A stretch of DNA of 64,000 nt from Candidatus Barnesiella excrementigallinarum (GCA_019114445.1 DXFL01000016.1:28796-92795), one strand, 5' to 3'; positions 1 to 9,264 are shown, counted from the stretch's first letter. A program made the numbers and translations. The notes: generated from the letters alone by a model not told the origin.

Positions 1-248
1 TGAGCGTGCGTAATGTCGAGGATTTGGCCAAAACTCTGTCGGCAGGTGGCGAACGTGCCCGCAAGAAAGCACAGAAAAAAGTGATGATGCGGCAGGAGTA
101 CAATGTGCTCAAATCGCATCTTTCCGATTTCTTTCAGGCCAAAGTACAATTTACTTGTGACGAAAAGGGAAAAGGGAAAATATCTATTCCGTTTAAGAAC
201 GAAGAGGATTTAGAGCGGATTATAGGTTTGTTCGATCAATTAAAATAA
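1..248 (+). CDS. parB: ParB chromosome-partitioning protein, C-terminal part (5' end outside window)
   Basis: Only the last 81 or so codons are present; the reading frame is open at the left edge. The visible part is a basic, helical stretch (LAKTLSAGGERARKKAQKK) followed by the short alpha/beta C-terminal dimerisation domain that ends bacterial ParB proteins (GKGKISIPFKNEEDLERIIG). ParB binds parS sites near the origin and works with ParA in chromosome segregation. The next two genes, DUF5683 and a LysM transglycosylase, follow parB in many Bacteroidales, which supports the call. The N-terminal CTPase/HTH region cannot be checked here. Confidence 0.85.
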   Translation, partial: SVRNVEDLAKTLSAGGERARKKAQKKVMMRQEYNVLKSHLSDFFQAKVQFTCDEKGKGKISIPFKNEEDLERIIGLFDQLK

Positions 249-270
249 CGCTTTGAAGGTGACGGGATAC

Positions 271-1107
271 ATGGGTTGGAGAGGCGTTGCGGTTGTCGTT
301 TGGGTGATCGTATCGTTGTCGTGGTCGGCCTTTGCATCCGAGCCCGAAGTGAAAAGCCCATTTTCGAGCCGTAAGATGTCGTTCCCTGAGGGAAGTGCGT
401 CACAGCAAATTCGGCCTCTTGCTCCCGATACTTCGGTTAAGGCTCAACGGCCTACGGACATTATTCCCGATACCGTATCGGTGAATGCGGGCGACAGTAT
501 CGGCGCTTTGTTGCAGGACTCTGTGCCGGTGATGATTTCCGATTCGCTGGGAATTTTTTCGCTTGCCGATTCGGTGGCGACCGAGCCCACCCGAAAGTCG
601 TGGCGACCTTCGTCGTTCAATCCCGATCCCATGCGAGCCGTATGGCTTTCGGCCCTCTTCCCGGGATTGGGGCAGATTTATAACCGCCGATATTGGAAAC
701 TCCCTATTGTGGTGGGCGGTTATGTAGGGCTTTTCTATGCGACTACGTGGAACAGCAATATGTTGTCCGATTATCAGCGGGCCTATCTCGATATTATGGA
801 TAGCGATCCGAGTACAAACAGTTACATGGATTTCTTTGCCCCTTCTTACCGCGAGGAGGATATCGATAAGGATTGGCTTACCAGTTTGTTGAAACAGAGA
901 AAAGATTATTATAGGCAGTACAGGGACTTGTGTATCATTTGTATGATTGGCTTGTATGCCGTTTGTATGATCGACGCGTATGTCGATGCCCAGTTGTATC
1001 ATTTTGATGTCAGTCCCGATATATCTATGCAGTGGCAACCGGCAGTTATCCCAACGGGACGATCTATGTTGCCGGCGGTTGGGCTGCAATGCGCAATTAC
1101 TTTTTAA
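271..1107 (+). CDS. DUF5683 family membrane protein
   Basis: The product of 278 residues has an N-terminal hydrophobic segment (signal or anchor), a Ser/Pro/Asp-rich linker, then the conserved core: an AVWLSALFPGLGQIYNRRYWK motif region around residue 125 followed by two further hydrophobic segments. This P-G-x-G-Q-x-Y-N-R pattern is the hallmark of DUF5683, a Bacteroidota membrane family of unknown function. A TTG at 253, four bases after parB, is an alternative start; the ATG at 271 sits directly before the hydrophobic segment and is preferred. Tight spacing suggests cotranscription with parB and the downstream transglycosylase, hinting at a role in envelope or cell-division processes (inference). 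Confidence 0.8.
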   Translation: MGWRGVAVVVWVIVSLSWSAFASEPEVKSPFSSRKMSFPEGSASQQIRPLAPDTSVKAQRPTDIIPDTVSVNAGDSIGALLQDSVPVMISDSLGIFSLADSVATEPTRKSWRPSSFNPDPMRAVWLSALFPGLGQIYNRRYWKLPIVVGGYVGLFYATTWNSNMLSDYQRAYLDIMDSDPSTNSYMDFFAPSYREEDIDKDWLTSLLKQRKDYYRQYRDLCIICMIGLYAVCMIDAYVDAQLYHFDVSPDISMQWQPAVIPTGRSMLPAVGLQCAITF

Positions 1108-1120
1108 TGCTTGTTTTACG

Positions 1121-2626
1121 ATGAAGAAGATTGGGCTTATTTTAATGTGTGTGTGTGTGGCGTTGCCGGGTTTTTCCCAGCAAGAGTTCGACGATTCGTA
1201 TATCGACCTCGATACCACCGAGATTGCCATGTGCGATACTGTCGAAGAGGCGATGACCGATTCGATCGACAATGCCATTGTTTATCCCGAAAGCATGGAG
1301 GCCAATTTGAACGACCTGCTCACCAACTGGTATATGCAGCAGTATGCCGTAGTCGATGAATCGTGCCTGTTGAACAGTGTCAATGTCGATTATTCCGATT
1401 CGGTTTATATGCGCAAATTGTCACAGTTGCCTACGGCTATCGAAATGCCCTATAACAGTGTCGTGCGCCGGTACATAGATATGTATGTGCAAAAGCGGCG
1501 GGCTCTTGTGGAAAATCTGTTGGGGCTGAGTGCCTATTATATGCCCATCTTCGAAGAGGCTCTCGAACGGGAAGGTTTGCCTTTGGAGTTGAAATATTTA
1601 CCCATTATCGAATCGGCGTTGCGTCCCGATGCCACCTCGCGTGCCGGCGCTGCCGGTTTGTGGCAGTTTATGGTCCGTACGGGAAAGAGTATGGGATTGG
1701 AGGTGAACAGCCTTGTCGATGAGCGACGCGATCCCATCAAGTCGTCGGCTATGGCGGCCCGCTATTTGAAAGACTTGTATGGCATATATCACGATTGGGC
1801 ACTGGCCATCGCTTCGTACAACTGCGGCCCCGGAAATGTGAGCAAGGCCATACGCCGTTCGGGAGGCAAGACCGATTATTGGGAAATCTATCCCTATTTG
1901 CCTCGCGAGACACGGGGTTATGTACCGGCTTTTATCGCGGTGAATTATGTCATGAATTATTATGGCGACCACAATATTTGCCCGGTCCTTACCCGCCGCC
2001 CGTTGCTTACCGATACGGTACAGGTAACTCGTCGGGTTCATCTGAAACAAATTGCCGATGTGTTACAGATACCTATCGAGCAAATCCGCAGTCTGAATCC
2101 GCAATATCGTAGAGACATCATACCGGGGAATATCCGTCCTTATGCCCTTATTTTGCCGTCGCAGCAAGTTTTTGCTTATATCGAGGCACAAGATGCTATT
2201 TTTGCTTACGAACAGGAATTGACCGCACAACGCCTTTCGGTTGAACCGGCCGGTATCGACCCTGGAACAATGGTTTATCACAAGGTACGCAAGGGTGAGA
2301 CCCTTTCGGGGATTGCCCGCAAGTATGGCGTATCGGTGAGCAATCTGCGTTCGTGGAACAATTTGCGTAAAAATTCCTATTTGCGTATCGGGCAGCGTTT
2401 GGCGGTCAGCAGCAAGGGGGCGGTAAGCAAAGGTAGTTCCTCCTCGGCTTCTTCTTCGACCTCGGTGACTGCTTCGGGCAAGTACCACACGGTACGGAAG
2501 GGGGAGAGTTTGTGGACTATTTCTCAAAAATATAAAGGTGTTTCGGCCGAGGATATCAAACAGTTGAACAATTTGAAAGGCAACGATATTCGTCCGGGGC
2601 AGAAATTGAAAATTCCCACGGCTTAA
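1121..2626 (+). CDS. Membrane-bound lytic murein transglycosylase D-like, SLT plus two LysM domains
   Basis: The 501-residue protein has a signal peptide (MKKIGLILMCVCVALPGFSQ). An SLT lysozyme-like domain lies around residues 135-290, with the catalytic glutamate in PIIESALRPDATSRAGAAG and the usual GLWQFM and SYNCGPGNV motifs. Two LysM peptidoglycan-binding modules near residues 378-425 and 450-500 share the YHxVRKGExL pattern. It cleaves the MurNAc-GlcNAc bond of peptidoglycan without water, giving anhydro-muropeptides, and would act in the periplasm. The start at 1121 is chosen because it opens the signal peptide; the frame is open upstream inside the DUF5683 gene. Linkers between domains are Ser-rich. 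Confidence 0.92.
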   Translation: MKKIGLILMCVCVALPGFSQQEFDDSYIDLDTTEIAMCDTVEEAMTDSIDNAIVYPESMEANLNDLLTNWYMQQYAVVDESCLLNSVNVDYSDSVYMRKLSQLPTAIEMPYNSVVRRYIDMYVQKRRALVENLLGLSAYYMPIFEEALEREGLPLELKYLPIIESALRPDATSRAGAAGLWQFMVRTGKSMGLEVNSLVDERRDPIKSSAMAARYLKDLYGIYHDWALAIASYNCGPGNVSKAIRRSGGKTDYWEIYPYLPRETRGYVPAFIAVNYVMNYYGDHNICPVLTRRPLLTDTVQVTRRVHLKQIADVLQIPIEQIRSLNPQYRRDIIPGNIRPYALILPSQQVFAYIEAQDAIFAYEQELTAQRLSVEPAGIDPGTMVYHKVRKGETLSGIARKYGVSVSNLRSWNNLRKNSYLRIGQRLAVSSKGAVSKGSSSSASSSTSVTASGKYHTVRKGESLWTISQKYKGVSAEDIKQLNNLKGNDIRPGQKLKIPTA

Positions 2627-2634
2627 TCCCTGTT

Positions 2635-3291
2635 TCAGTTTTCTTCAAAAGGGGAGTCGTCTTGATCTTCCAAGTCGATGATGGCATCTAAAATAGCGCT
2701 TTTGTCTATTGAGGCGAAATAGATTCGTCGTGCCCCCATGAATCGTTGTGCATAGTAGGGTTCGTAGTTCCAGTTTTCGCGTATCCCTTGCGAGGTAGAG
2801 GCGTGTATGAACCGGAATTGTCCGTTGGGGCAGACTTTGGTAACCAGTCCCACATGGCCTACGGTCGATCGTTGGCTGTTCCTTCCCTTGAAAAAGACCA
2901 AATCGCCCCGTTGTATCTTTTCGTCGGCGACCGAAATGCCTTGTAAATATTGCGAGGCGGAATTGGCGTTGAGGGTGTAGGAAAAGTGGTTGAATACATA
3001 CTGCATGAAGCCCGAACAGTCGAACCGGTTAGGCCCTTTGCCACCCCGGCGGTAGGGTGTTCCCGTGTATTTGCGGGCATACTCGATGAGGCTGTCGATT
3101 TGTTTGTCGACAAGTATATTGGGTAGCGGTAAGGTAATGATGCTTTTTACCGTGTCGGGTTCGATGGCTGTGGTATCGCTTTTTGCGGTCGCACATCTCT
3201 CTTTCCCCGATGTATTTACCGGTAGTACCCCGACGAGGGCACACAGTATAAAGCCTGTTCTTGCGAACGAAATAATTTTGTTTTTCCTCAT
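2635..3291 (-). CDS. NlpC/P60 family (C40) peptidoglycan hydrolase
   Basis: The 218-residue exported protein has an N-terminal signal sequence and one NlpC/P60 domain. The catalytic cysteine is in FDCSGFMQYVF, the active-site histidine in VGHVGLV, and the third residue is the histidine in FIHAST. Enzymes of this family cut the D-Glu-gamma-diaminopimelate or related stem-peptide bond of peptidoglycan. The ATG at 3291 begins the charged start of the signal peptide (MRKNK); an in-frame ATG at 3333 would add 14 residues without signal character. The gene converges on the transglycosylase with only 8 bases between stops and follows rsgA closely. Confidence 0.9.
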   Translation of the reverse strand: MRKNKIISFARTGFILCALVGVLPVNTSGKERCATAKSDTTAIEPDTVKSIITLPLPNILVDKQIDSLIEYARKYTGTPYRRGGKGPNRFDCSGFMQYVFNHFSYTLNANSASQYLQGISVADEKIQRGDLVFFKGRNSQRSTVGHVGLVTKVCPNGQFRFIHASTSQGIRENWNYEPYYAQRFMGARRIYFASIDKSAILDAIIDLEDQDDSPFEEN

Positions 3292-3343
3292 CTTCTTGTT
3301 TTTTGCGAAGGGAAGCGTGTCTCTTCGGTTCAATAAGTCGCCT

Positions 3344-4276
3344 TTAAAAGGCTTCGCGGTATTTCCCCTCGGTGCTGTCGCTCATAATGCTCAGGTAGCT
3401 GGTGTATCGCGATTCGCTTATTTCGTGGTTTTCGAGGGCTTTTAAAACGGCACAACCCGGTTCGTGCCGATGGGTGCAGTTGTTGAACCGGCAGTGTTGC
3501 GAGATTTCGAATATTTCGGGAAAGTAGTGAGCCACTTCGTTGGGATCGAAGTCGATGGTGCCGAAACCTTTGATTCCGGGAGTGTCGATGATGTAGCCTC
3601 CTTGCGGCAGCGGGTACATCTCGGAGAAGGTAGTCGTGTGCATCCCTTTGTGGTGCGATGTCGAAACGGCTCCTATTTTTATGTCGATACCCGGTAAAAT
3701 CCGGCTGATGATAGTCGATTTGCCTACGCCCGAATTTCCCGACAACAGGGTGATTTTGTCTTTGATGGTTTCGGTGACAAAGTCGAATCCTTCGCCGGTC
3801 GTTGCCGAGATACAACGACACTCGTACCCGATAGTCCGGTAAAGGTAGCAGAGGGCTTGGGCGTACTCTTTATCCTCTTCGGTAAAACTGTCGCATTTGT
3901 TGATGACGATAGATACCGGTATGCGGTAGGCCTCGGCTGTTGCTAAAAACCGGTCGATAAAGGTGGTCGAGGTCGACGGCGAGTTGATCGAGATGATGAG
4001 CAGGGCTTGGTCGATGTTGGCGGCAATGATGTGCGACTCTTTCGACAGGTTGGACGACCGGCGTATGATGTAATTTTTTCGCTCGTGTATACGGGTGATG
4101 AAAGCCGTATGGTCTGTGTTCAGCTCTATATCCACAAGATCGCCTACCGATACGGGGTTGGTGCTCCGTATGCCCTTTAACCGGAAATTCCCTTTTATCT
4201 TACACGGTATCGACTCGCCTGCTTCGGTACAGACGATATACCAACTACCTGTATTTTTGGTGACAAGCCCTTTCAC
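3344..4276 (-). CDS. rsgA: Ribosome small-subunit-dependent GTPase A
   Basis: RsgA (YjeQ) is a circularly permuted GTPase that checks late maturation of the 30S subunit. In 310 residues the order is an N-terminal OB fold, then G4 (NKCD at 126-129), G1/P-loop (GNSGVGKST at 180-188) and G3 (DTPG at 231-234), with a C-terminal zinc knuckle formed by Cys262, Cys267, His269 and Cys275. Length and motif order match the family. A minus-strand -7 box (TACTTTTG) lies just upstream at 4294-4301, so the gene probably has its own promoter and carries the NlpC gene behind it. Confidence 0.97.
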   Translation of the reverse strand: MKGLVTKNTGSWYIVCTEAGESIPCKIKGNFRLKGIRSTNPVSVGDLVDIELNTDHTAFITRIHERKNYIIRRSSNLSKESHIIAANIDQALLIISINSPSTSTTFIDRFLATAEAYRIPVSIVINKCDSFTEEDKEYAQALCYLYRTIGYECRCISATTGEGFDFVTETIKDKITLLSGNSGVGKSTIISRILPGIDIKIGAVSTSHHKGMHTTTFSEMYPLPQGGYIIDTPGIKGFGTIDFDPNEVAHYFPEIFEISQHCRFNNCTHRHEPGCAVLKALENHEISESRYTSYLSIMSDSTEGKYREAF

Positions 4277-4293
4277 ATGGAATGTTTTAGCTG

Positions 4294-4301
4294 CAAAAGT
4301 A
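4294..4301 (-). promoter_or_regulatory. Putative -7 box of rsgA promoter
   Basis: Read on the minus strand this is TACTTTTG, a full match to the Bacteroides -7 consensus TAnnTTTG, 18 bases before the rsgA start. No clear TTTG -33 box stands at the expected distance. Confidence 0.45.
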
Positions 4302-4324
4302 GCAGAATGTTTTGGAATAGGAAG

Positions 4325-4362
4325 AAAAAAACGGGAGCTTTCTTCTATGTGAAAGCCCCCGT
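4325..4362 (-). terminator. Rho-independent terminator after frr
   Basis: A 12-bp stem (acgggagctttc / gaaagcccccgt, one mismatch) with an 8-base loop is followed on the minus strand by a run of T. It separates frr from rsgA. Confidence 0.8.
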
Positions 4363-4385
4363 TATGCGGTTTGAATGCTCCGGGG

Positions 4386-4946
4386 TTATACCGTGAGTAT
4401 CTCTTTCTCTTTTTCGGCGAATATCTCGTCGATTTTTTTCATGTATTTATCGTGCAGTTTCTGAACGGCCGCTTCTCCGTCTTTGGCAATGTCTTCCGAC
4501 ATACCCTCTTTTTGGGCTTTTTTCAGCCCGTCGATAACATCGCGGCGAGCGTTTCGAATGCTTACTTTGGCATTTTCGGCCTCTTGTTTCGATTGTTTTA
4601 CAAGAGCTTTACGCCGTTCCTCGGTCAACGGGGGAATGGAGAGGCGTATGATTTCGCCGTTGTTTTCGGGAGTAATGCCCAATTCGGAGTCGAGAATCGC
4701 TTTCTCGATTACTTTGAACATCGATTTTTCCCACGGGGTGATTACGATGGTGCGAGCGTCGGGAACCGATATGTTCGCTACGTTCGAGAGGGGCGCAAGG
4801 CTGCCGTAGTAGTCTACCCGTATGCCGTCGAGAATCCGCGGATTGGCTTTCCCTGCCCGGATATGAGCCAAAGCTTCGTCTAAAAATTCAATGGCGAGGG
4901 TCATTTTTTCTTCGGCCGAATTTAGATATGTTTTTACGTCGTCCAT
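4386..4946 (-). CDS. frr: Ribosome recycling factor
   Basis: RRF splits post-termination ribosomes together with EF-G. The 186-residue length is the standard one, and the sequence carries the conserved stretches [14 protein letters not shown] and [12 protein letters not shown] and the C-terminal helix [14 protein letters not shown]. It lies directly downstream of pyrH, a very common bacterial arrangement (pyrH-frr). A promoter-like pair on the minus strand in the 84-base gap suggests it can also be transcribed on its own. Confidence 0.97.
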   Translation of the reverse strand: MDDVKTYLNSAEEKMTLAIEFLDEALAHIRAGKANPRILDGIRVDYYGSLAPLSNVANISVPDARTIVITPWEKSMFKVIEKAILDSELGITPENNGEIIRLSIPPLTEERRKALVKQSKQEAENAKVSIRNARRDVIDGLKKAQKEGMSEDIAKDGEAAVQKLHDKYMKKIDEIFAEKEKEILTV

Positions 4947-4987
4947 AATGAGTGTAAGGTTGAAAAGTTTCTATATGGTTTTGTGAA

Positions 4988-5020
4988 CAAATGTACTCTT
5001 TTTTTCAAGAATGGCAATAT
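4988..5020 (-). promoter_or_regulatory. Putative promoter of frr
   Basis: On the minus strand the -7 box is TACATTTG (4988-4995), matching TAnnTTTG, and ATTG (5017-5020) stands about 21 bases upstream as an imperfect -33 box. Confidence 0.5.
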
Positions 5021-5030
5021 AAGCGCGAGC

Positions 5031-5741
5031 TTAATAGACCAGTGTGCCGATGTTTTCGCCCGATAATACCTTTTTGAGATTTCCTACGGTATCCATGTCG
5101 AATACGATAATGGGCAGGTGGTTCTCTTTGCAAAGCGTGGCTGCCGTGAGGTCCATCACTTTTAGCCCTCGGGTATAGATTTCGTCGTAGCTGATTTTGT
5201 CGAACTTCACCGCCGAAGGGTCTTTTTCGGGGTCGGCCGTATAGATACCGTCCACACGGGTGCCTTTGAGCATTACGTCGGCTTCGATTTCGATACCGCG
5301 CAGGGCCGAGCCGGTGTCGGTGGTGAAAAACGGATTTCCCGTGCCGCCCGAAATGATGGCGATTTCGCCTTTTTGCATGGCTTCGATGGCTTTCCATTTG
5401 CTGTAATGCTCGCCAATCGGGAACATATTGATAGCGGTGAATACTTTGGCTTTTTGCCCGGCTTTTTCCAATTCGGAACTTAATGCGAGGCTATTGATTA
5501 CGGTAGCGAGCATACCCATTTGGTCGCCCTTCACCCGGTCTATCCCTTTGGAGGTTCCGCTCAATCCCCTGAAAATATTCCCACCGCCGATAACGATTCC
5601 TATTTCGATACCCATTTCGGCGATTTCCTTGATTTGCGAGGCATATTCGGCCAACCGCCGTTCGTCGATACCGTATTGTTTTTCGCCCATGAGCGATTCG
5701 CCGCTCAATTTGAGTAAGATTCTTTTGTATTGGTTACCCAT
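5031..5741 (-). CDS. pyrH: Uridylate kinase (UMP kinase)
   Basis: PyrH phosphorylates UMP to UDP in pyrimidine nucleotide synthesis and is hexameric and allosterically regulated in bacteria. The 236-residue protein begins with the amino-acid-kinase-fold motif KRILLKLSGESL, then GIVIGGGNIFRG and the nucleotide-binding TGNPFFTTDTGSALR and DGIYTADPEKDP segments. Length and order are normal. It is the first gene of a pyrH-frr pair, with a -7-like box TATTTTTG on the minus strand at 5772-5779. Confidence 0.97.
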   Translation of the reverse strand: MGNQYKRILLKLSGESLMGEKQYGIDERRLAEYASQIKEIAEMGIEIGIVIGGGNIFRGLSGTSKGIDRVKGDQMGMLATVINSLALSSELEKAGQKAKVFTAINMFPIGEHYSKWKAIEAMQKGEIAIISGGTGNPFFTTDTGSALRGIEIEADVMLKGTRVDGIYTADPEKDPSAVKFDKISYDEIYTRGLKVMDLTAATLCKENHLPIIVFDMDTVGNLKKVLSGENIGTLVY

Positions 5742-5883
5742 AACTGTTTCCTGTTGATTTTATTATGCAGTCAAAAATAGTGAAATTTTATGATTTTTCG
5801 GCTTCTCATCGATGAATTTCTATATTTAAAAGAAGTTTCGTTTTTTTATCTACCGGGTTATGTTTATTCCAAAGATGAATTAC

Positions 5884-5891
5884 TATCTTTG
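5884..5891 (+). promoter_or_regulatory. Putative -7 box for the TPR-like gene at 5921
   Basis: TATCTTTG matches the Bacteroides -7 consensus. Its position puts the transcription start at about 5898, which argues against the GTG at 5891 and for the ATG at 5903 or 5921 as translation start. Confidence 0.55.
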
Positions 5892-5920
5892 TGAACTCTG
5901 TAATGTGTAGCGTTAAACGT

Positions 5921-6814
5921 ATGTATATAAGGCGGATAATAGCTATTTTGGGGCTTCTTCTTACTGTGCTGTCGTCTTCGGCCGAGGTCGCTTATCGCAC
6001 GGCATTGAGAAAGGAGGCCGACCATTTTTCCAACGGAGAGTGGCCGGAAGCGATAGCTATGTGCGATTTGTTGATGGAGCGTAGGCCAGGCCGGATACAA
6101 ACGTATGTCGATGCGGTAGTGGCGTCGGCTATGTTGAACGATTCGTCGGGTATCATGCGGTATGTGGTGCGTTCCGAGCAACAGGGCCTTTCGCTCGACT
6201 CTTTGTTTACCGGCGTCGATGTGCGTTCTCGCTCTATCGGGCAGACGGGAGTTTATGAACAAGTGCTGTTGCTGGTGAAGAAGGAACAGCCGTGGTTTAC
6301 CCGGGTGGTGAACAACTATTTATTGGGCTATTATGAATTCAGGCACGACGCTCCCAAAACTTTACTCATTGCCGATGAATTGTTGACGGTGTTGCCACAG
6401 CAAATCAATTATCTGAAAGCAAAGGCCAATGCGTTGCTGTTGTTGGGAAACGACAGTTTGGCCGTGGAGGTGCAGGAGACGATATTGTCCATAGACTCGC
6501 TTAATTTCGATGCCAATTTGTTTTTGGGAAGTTATTATGCGATAAAGGGCGAGGAAAAATTGTCGGAGATAGACGACCGGTATCTCGAAAATGCGGGAAG
6601 CCTGTCGGTTCGTCCCGAGGAGTTCAGGAACGAAAAACGGGCTGTGCTCGATACCGATATAGCCCGGGCAAAAAACTATTTGACCGTAGCTTCTCAAAGC
6701 CGCAGTAACAGTTATTTGACAGATCGGATAGCCGCTTTGGCTACGCTTACCGATGCCCTTCCTCAGAGCAGTGGTTCGGTTTTGCCTTTGTTGAAACGGT
6801 TAAAGCAGGAATGA
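5921..6814 (+). CDS. Exported TPR-like protein of unknown function
   Basis: The product has about 297 residues. A short hydrophobic N-terminus (RRIIAILGLLLTVLSSSA) looks like a signal peptide. The rest is alpha-helical with repeats of the tetratricopeptide sort (LRKEADHFSNGEWPEAIAMC; INYLKAKANALLLLGNDSLA; NFDANLFLGSYYAIKGEEKL), suggesting a protein-protein scaffold in the periplasm. No enzyme motif is visible. Two earlier in-frame starts exist (GTG 5891, ATG 5903); 5921 best fits the promoter and signal peptide. The 3' end overlaps the convergent birA gene by 15 bases. Confidence 0.75.
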   Translation: MYIRRIIAILGLLLTVLSSSAEVAYRTALRKEADHFSNGEWPEAIAMCDLLMERRPGRIQTYVDAVVASAMLNDSSGIMRYVVRSEQQGLSLDSLFTGVDVRSRSIGQTGVYEQVLLLVKKEQPWFTRVVNNYLLGYYEFRHDAPKTLLIADELLTVLPQQINYLKAKANALLLLGNDSLAVEVQETILSIDSLNFDANLFLGSYYAIKGEEKLSEIDDRYLENAGSLSVRPEEFRNEKRAVLDTDIARAKNYLTVASQSRSNSYLTDRIAALATLTDALPQSSGSVLPLLKRLKQE

Positions 6815-7549
6815 AACCTCTTTGAATGCAAAGCGCCGCTCTTCGCCCGATTCGGTAACGAGCCGCAGATGGCCGTCGGGCTCTACATCGATGATCGAGG
6901 CATAGAACACTTCTCCGTTACAATCGAACGGATATTGCCCGTCGTTGCGGTAAAGGGAAGCAAAATACTCTTCGCGGATACGTTGGGTCGAACTGGAAAA
7001 GGTTTCGAGATAACGGGGTCTGAAACTGTCGATAAACTGGTCGAGAATTGTTTCGACAGGCTGCGTGTGTCCCGTAATTTGATAGAGGGAGATGGGATTA
7101 GGGGCGTCGCTGATAAAAATTTCTTGATTTACATTTAATCCTATCCCAATGATCGATCGCGACAACGTATTGCCGCTCAGTGAATTTTCGATAAGCATCC
7201 CGGCAATTTTCTTGTCCTCCCAATAAATGTCGTTGGGCCATTTGATAGAGAAGCCCGGTGCATATCGGTTCAGCAGGTCGACGATGGCCAGCGATGCAAT
7301 TTGCGACAGTATAAACTGTTCGTTGGCAGGGATATGGATAGGTCGTAATAGGAGGCTGAATGTCAGATTTTTATAAGGTTCCGATTCCCAATGGTTCCCC
7401 CGTTGCCCGCGCCCCGAACTTTGGGTGTCGGTGTAGACGATAGTACCTTCGGGGAGTTCTTTTGCGGCATCCAGTTCTTGGATATATGTATTGGTCGAGG
7501 CCGTTTCGGTTAAATGTATTTTGGTGTAGTTTATCTCTTTTGTTTCCAT
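6800..7549 (-). CDS. birA: Biotin--[acetyl-CoA-carboxylase] ligase, short form without HTH
   Basis: BirA makes biotinyl-5'-AMP and transfers biotin to carboxylase carrier lysines. The 249-residue protein shows SSGRGQRGNHW (ATP/biotin loop), KWPNDIYW and KIAGMLIE, all catalytic-core motifs, and a small C-terminal SH3-like domain. The N-terminal DNA-binding domain of the E. coli type is absent, so no repressor function is expected. The gene starts inside the end of the upstream MmcQ/YjbR gene (19-base overlap), indicating translational coupling. Confidence 0.93.
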   Translation of the reverse strand: METKEINYTKIHLTETASTNTYIQELDAAKELPEGTIVYTDTQSSGRGQRGNHWESEPYKNLTFSLLLRPIHIPANEQFILSQIASLAIVDLLNRYAPGFSIKWPNDIYWEDKKIAGMLIENSLSGNTLSRSIIGIGLNVNQEIFISDAPNPISLYQITGHTQPVETILDQFIDSFRPRYLETFSSSTQRIREEYFASLYRNDGQYPFDCNGEVFYASIIDVEPDGHLRLVTESGEERRFAFKEVSFLL

Positions 7550-7911
7550 GTTTCGAGAAAGGATTGTAATGGTTCGCGTTTTGCTTTGGGTAGTTTTTTA
7601 ATTACTTCGTTGTAGGAGTGTACGATACAGTCGCATACGACTTTATCGGGTATGGAGGGGCGTAGCCAAATGGAGTTCCACAAACGTTTGTTGGTATGGT
7701 ATCCGGGTTCTATTTCGGGGTATCGCTCTCGTAACTCGATGGCGAGGTCGGGGTCGCATTTGAGCGAGATGCGTTTCTCGGCTTCTTCCAAATCGCAAAA
7801 GAGAAACATCTTGCCTTCGATTTTGAAAACCAATGTACATTCGTCGAAGGGGAAGCATTCGGTAACCTGTGGCAGCGACAGGCAAAATTCGCGTAACGAT
7901 TCTACATTCAT
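7531..7911 (-). CDS. MmcQ/YjbR family protein
   Basis: The 126-residue single-domain protein matches the MmcQ/YjbR (CyaY-like fold) family: MNVESLREFCLSLPQVTECF at the N-terminus, DECTLVFKIEGKMFLF, and the C-terminal EPGYHTNKRLWNSIWL. Members have a double-wing-like DNA-binding fold, but their cellular role is unclear. It is wedged between yraN (1 base away) and birA (overlapping), so the three are probably one transcript. Confidence 0.88.
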   Translation of the reverse strand: MNVESLREFCLSLPQVTECFPFDECTLVFKIEGKMFLFCDLEEAEKRISLKCDPDLAIELRERYPEIEPGYHTNKRLWNSIWLRPSIPDKVVCDCIVHSYNEVIKKLPKAKREPLQSFLETWKQKR

Positions 7912-7912
7912 G

Positions 7913-8284
7913 TTATCTGCTGTTTAGAGGTGGAAGAAAGGCATCTTCGATATGTTCTATTTCGAATTCATCACCTTCGCCTATGAGGGAGATGATGTCG
8001 AACCGCACGTCGAGGTGTATGTCGTATATGTTGATATAAGCCTCGGTGGCGCGTACAATATGGTTTATCTTGTGTAGCGTGACAGCCTCTTCGGGGAGCG
8101 AAAACCGGCTGTTTTTTCGCGTTTTTACCTCGACCACTACCAGCATATTGTCGATACTGGCTACAATATCCAGTTCCATTTTCCCGCTGCGCCAGTTGAC
8201 TTCGCGAATGGTATATCCTTTCGAAATCAAATATTCGGCAGCGCGTTCTTCGCCGGTTTTTCCCAGTTGATTGTGCTTGGCCAT
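7913..8284 (-). CDS. YraN/UPF0102 family predicted endonuclease-fold protein
   Basis: The 123-residue protein has the family pattern: GEERAAEYLISKGY at the start, then MELDIVASIDNMLVVVEVKT, i.e. the E-x-D...E-V-K active-site layout of a PD-(D/E)xK (Holliday-junction-resolvase-like) nuclease fold. Length is typical. Cellular function is not established. It heads the yraN-mmcQ/yjbR-birA minus-strand group. Confidence 0.9.
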   Translation of the reverse strand: MAKHNQLGKTGEERAAEYLISKGYTIREVNWRSGKMELDIVASIDNMLVVVEVKTRKNSRFSLPEEAVTLHKINHIVRATEAYINIYDIHLDVRFDIISLIGEGDEFEIEHIEDAFLPPLNSR

Positions 8285-8475
8285 GAGGTTTGAAGATTGT
8301 AATGCGAATGTACGAAATTTTTACGGAATATAAAAAAGGTGAAAGATAAAGTCTTCGATGGTGGTGTAATAGGTTTTTGCGTATATTTGTAGACGTCTCT
8401 GCAAAAAGTGCAGCCCGGTTTGGCTTTTTGGAATTTGACTTTCTTTATGTCTGTAAAAATAAAAACGGAAAGATT

Positions 8476-9180
8476 ATGAAAAACAAATGGATTGTACCGG
8501 CTATTATTATAGCCATAGGATTGTTTCTGTTGGGACAGCGGATCGAGCAGGGAATAGTGCGTTCGAAAGAGGCTGTGCGGACCGTTTCGGTAAAGGGCCT
8601 TTCGGAACGGGAAGTCCCGGCCGACAAGGTTATTTGGCCGTTGGTCTACAAAGAGCTGGGCAACGATTTGAGTTCGATATATCGTGCGATAAATACTAAA
8701 AATACGATTGTGATAGATTTTTTGAAATCGAACGGAATCTCCGAAGCCGATATTTCGGTTGCGGCTCCCGCCATTGTAGATATGCAGGCCGAACGATATA
8801 TCAATCAAAACGTACCTTATCGGTATAATGTCACTTCGGTAATTACCGTTTCGTCGAGTCAGGTAGACAAGGTGCGCGAACTGATTGTAAAACAGGCTTC
8901 GCTGTTGGAGAAGGGTGTGGCTATTGTTACGGGCGATTACCAGTATAATACCCAATATTTGTTTACGAAGTTGAACGAGTTGAAGCCCGAAATGATTGCC
9001 GAGGCTACCCAAAACGCGCGGGTGGCAGCCGAAAAGTTTGCCAAAGATTCGGATAGCAAATTGGGTAAAATTTCTTCGGCGTATCAAGGTCAGTTCTCTA
9101 TCGAAGATCGCGATGCCAATACGCCTTATTTAAAACACGTGCGAGTAGTGACTTCGGTAGTCTATTATTTGAAGAATTAA
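8476..9180 (+). CDS. SIMPL domain (DUF541) protein
   Basis: The 234-residue protein has an N-terminal membrane anchor (WIVPAIIIAIGLFLLG) followed by one SIMPL domain: VRTVSVKGLSEREVPADKV, then NTIVIDFLKSNGISEADISV and the C-terminal VRVVTSVVYYL. SIMPL proteins form beta-rich periplasmic or membrane-tethered oligomers of poorly known role. The ATG at 8476 is preferred because the upstream in-frame region (from 8377) lacks protein-like character and a promoter-like TATATTTG lies at 8382-8389. Confidence 0.88.
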   Translation: MKNKWIVPAIIIAIGLFLLGQRIEQGIVRSKEAVRTVSVKGLSEREVPADKVIWPLVYKELGNDLSSIYRAINTKNTIVIDFLKSNGISEADISVAAPAIVDMQAERYINQNVPYRYNVTSVITVSSSQVDKVRELIVKQASLLEKGVAIVTGDYQYNTQYLFTKLNELKPEMIAEATQNARVAAEKFAKDSDSKLGKISSAYQGQFSIEDRDANTPYLKHVRVVTSVVYYLKN

Positions 9181-9264
9181 AAAAATTATTTGGAAATATG
9201 GCGGAGGATACTTTTGTCTGTGGGAAAGGCAGTTGTATTCCCCGCTTTTTAGTTATTTTACGTT

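Noticed and set aside
400..1278. A 292-residue open frame on the minus strand inside the DUF5683 and transglycosylase genes
   Set aside because: It is the shadow of well-supported plus-strand genes and its product has no domain-like character.
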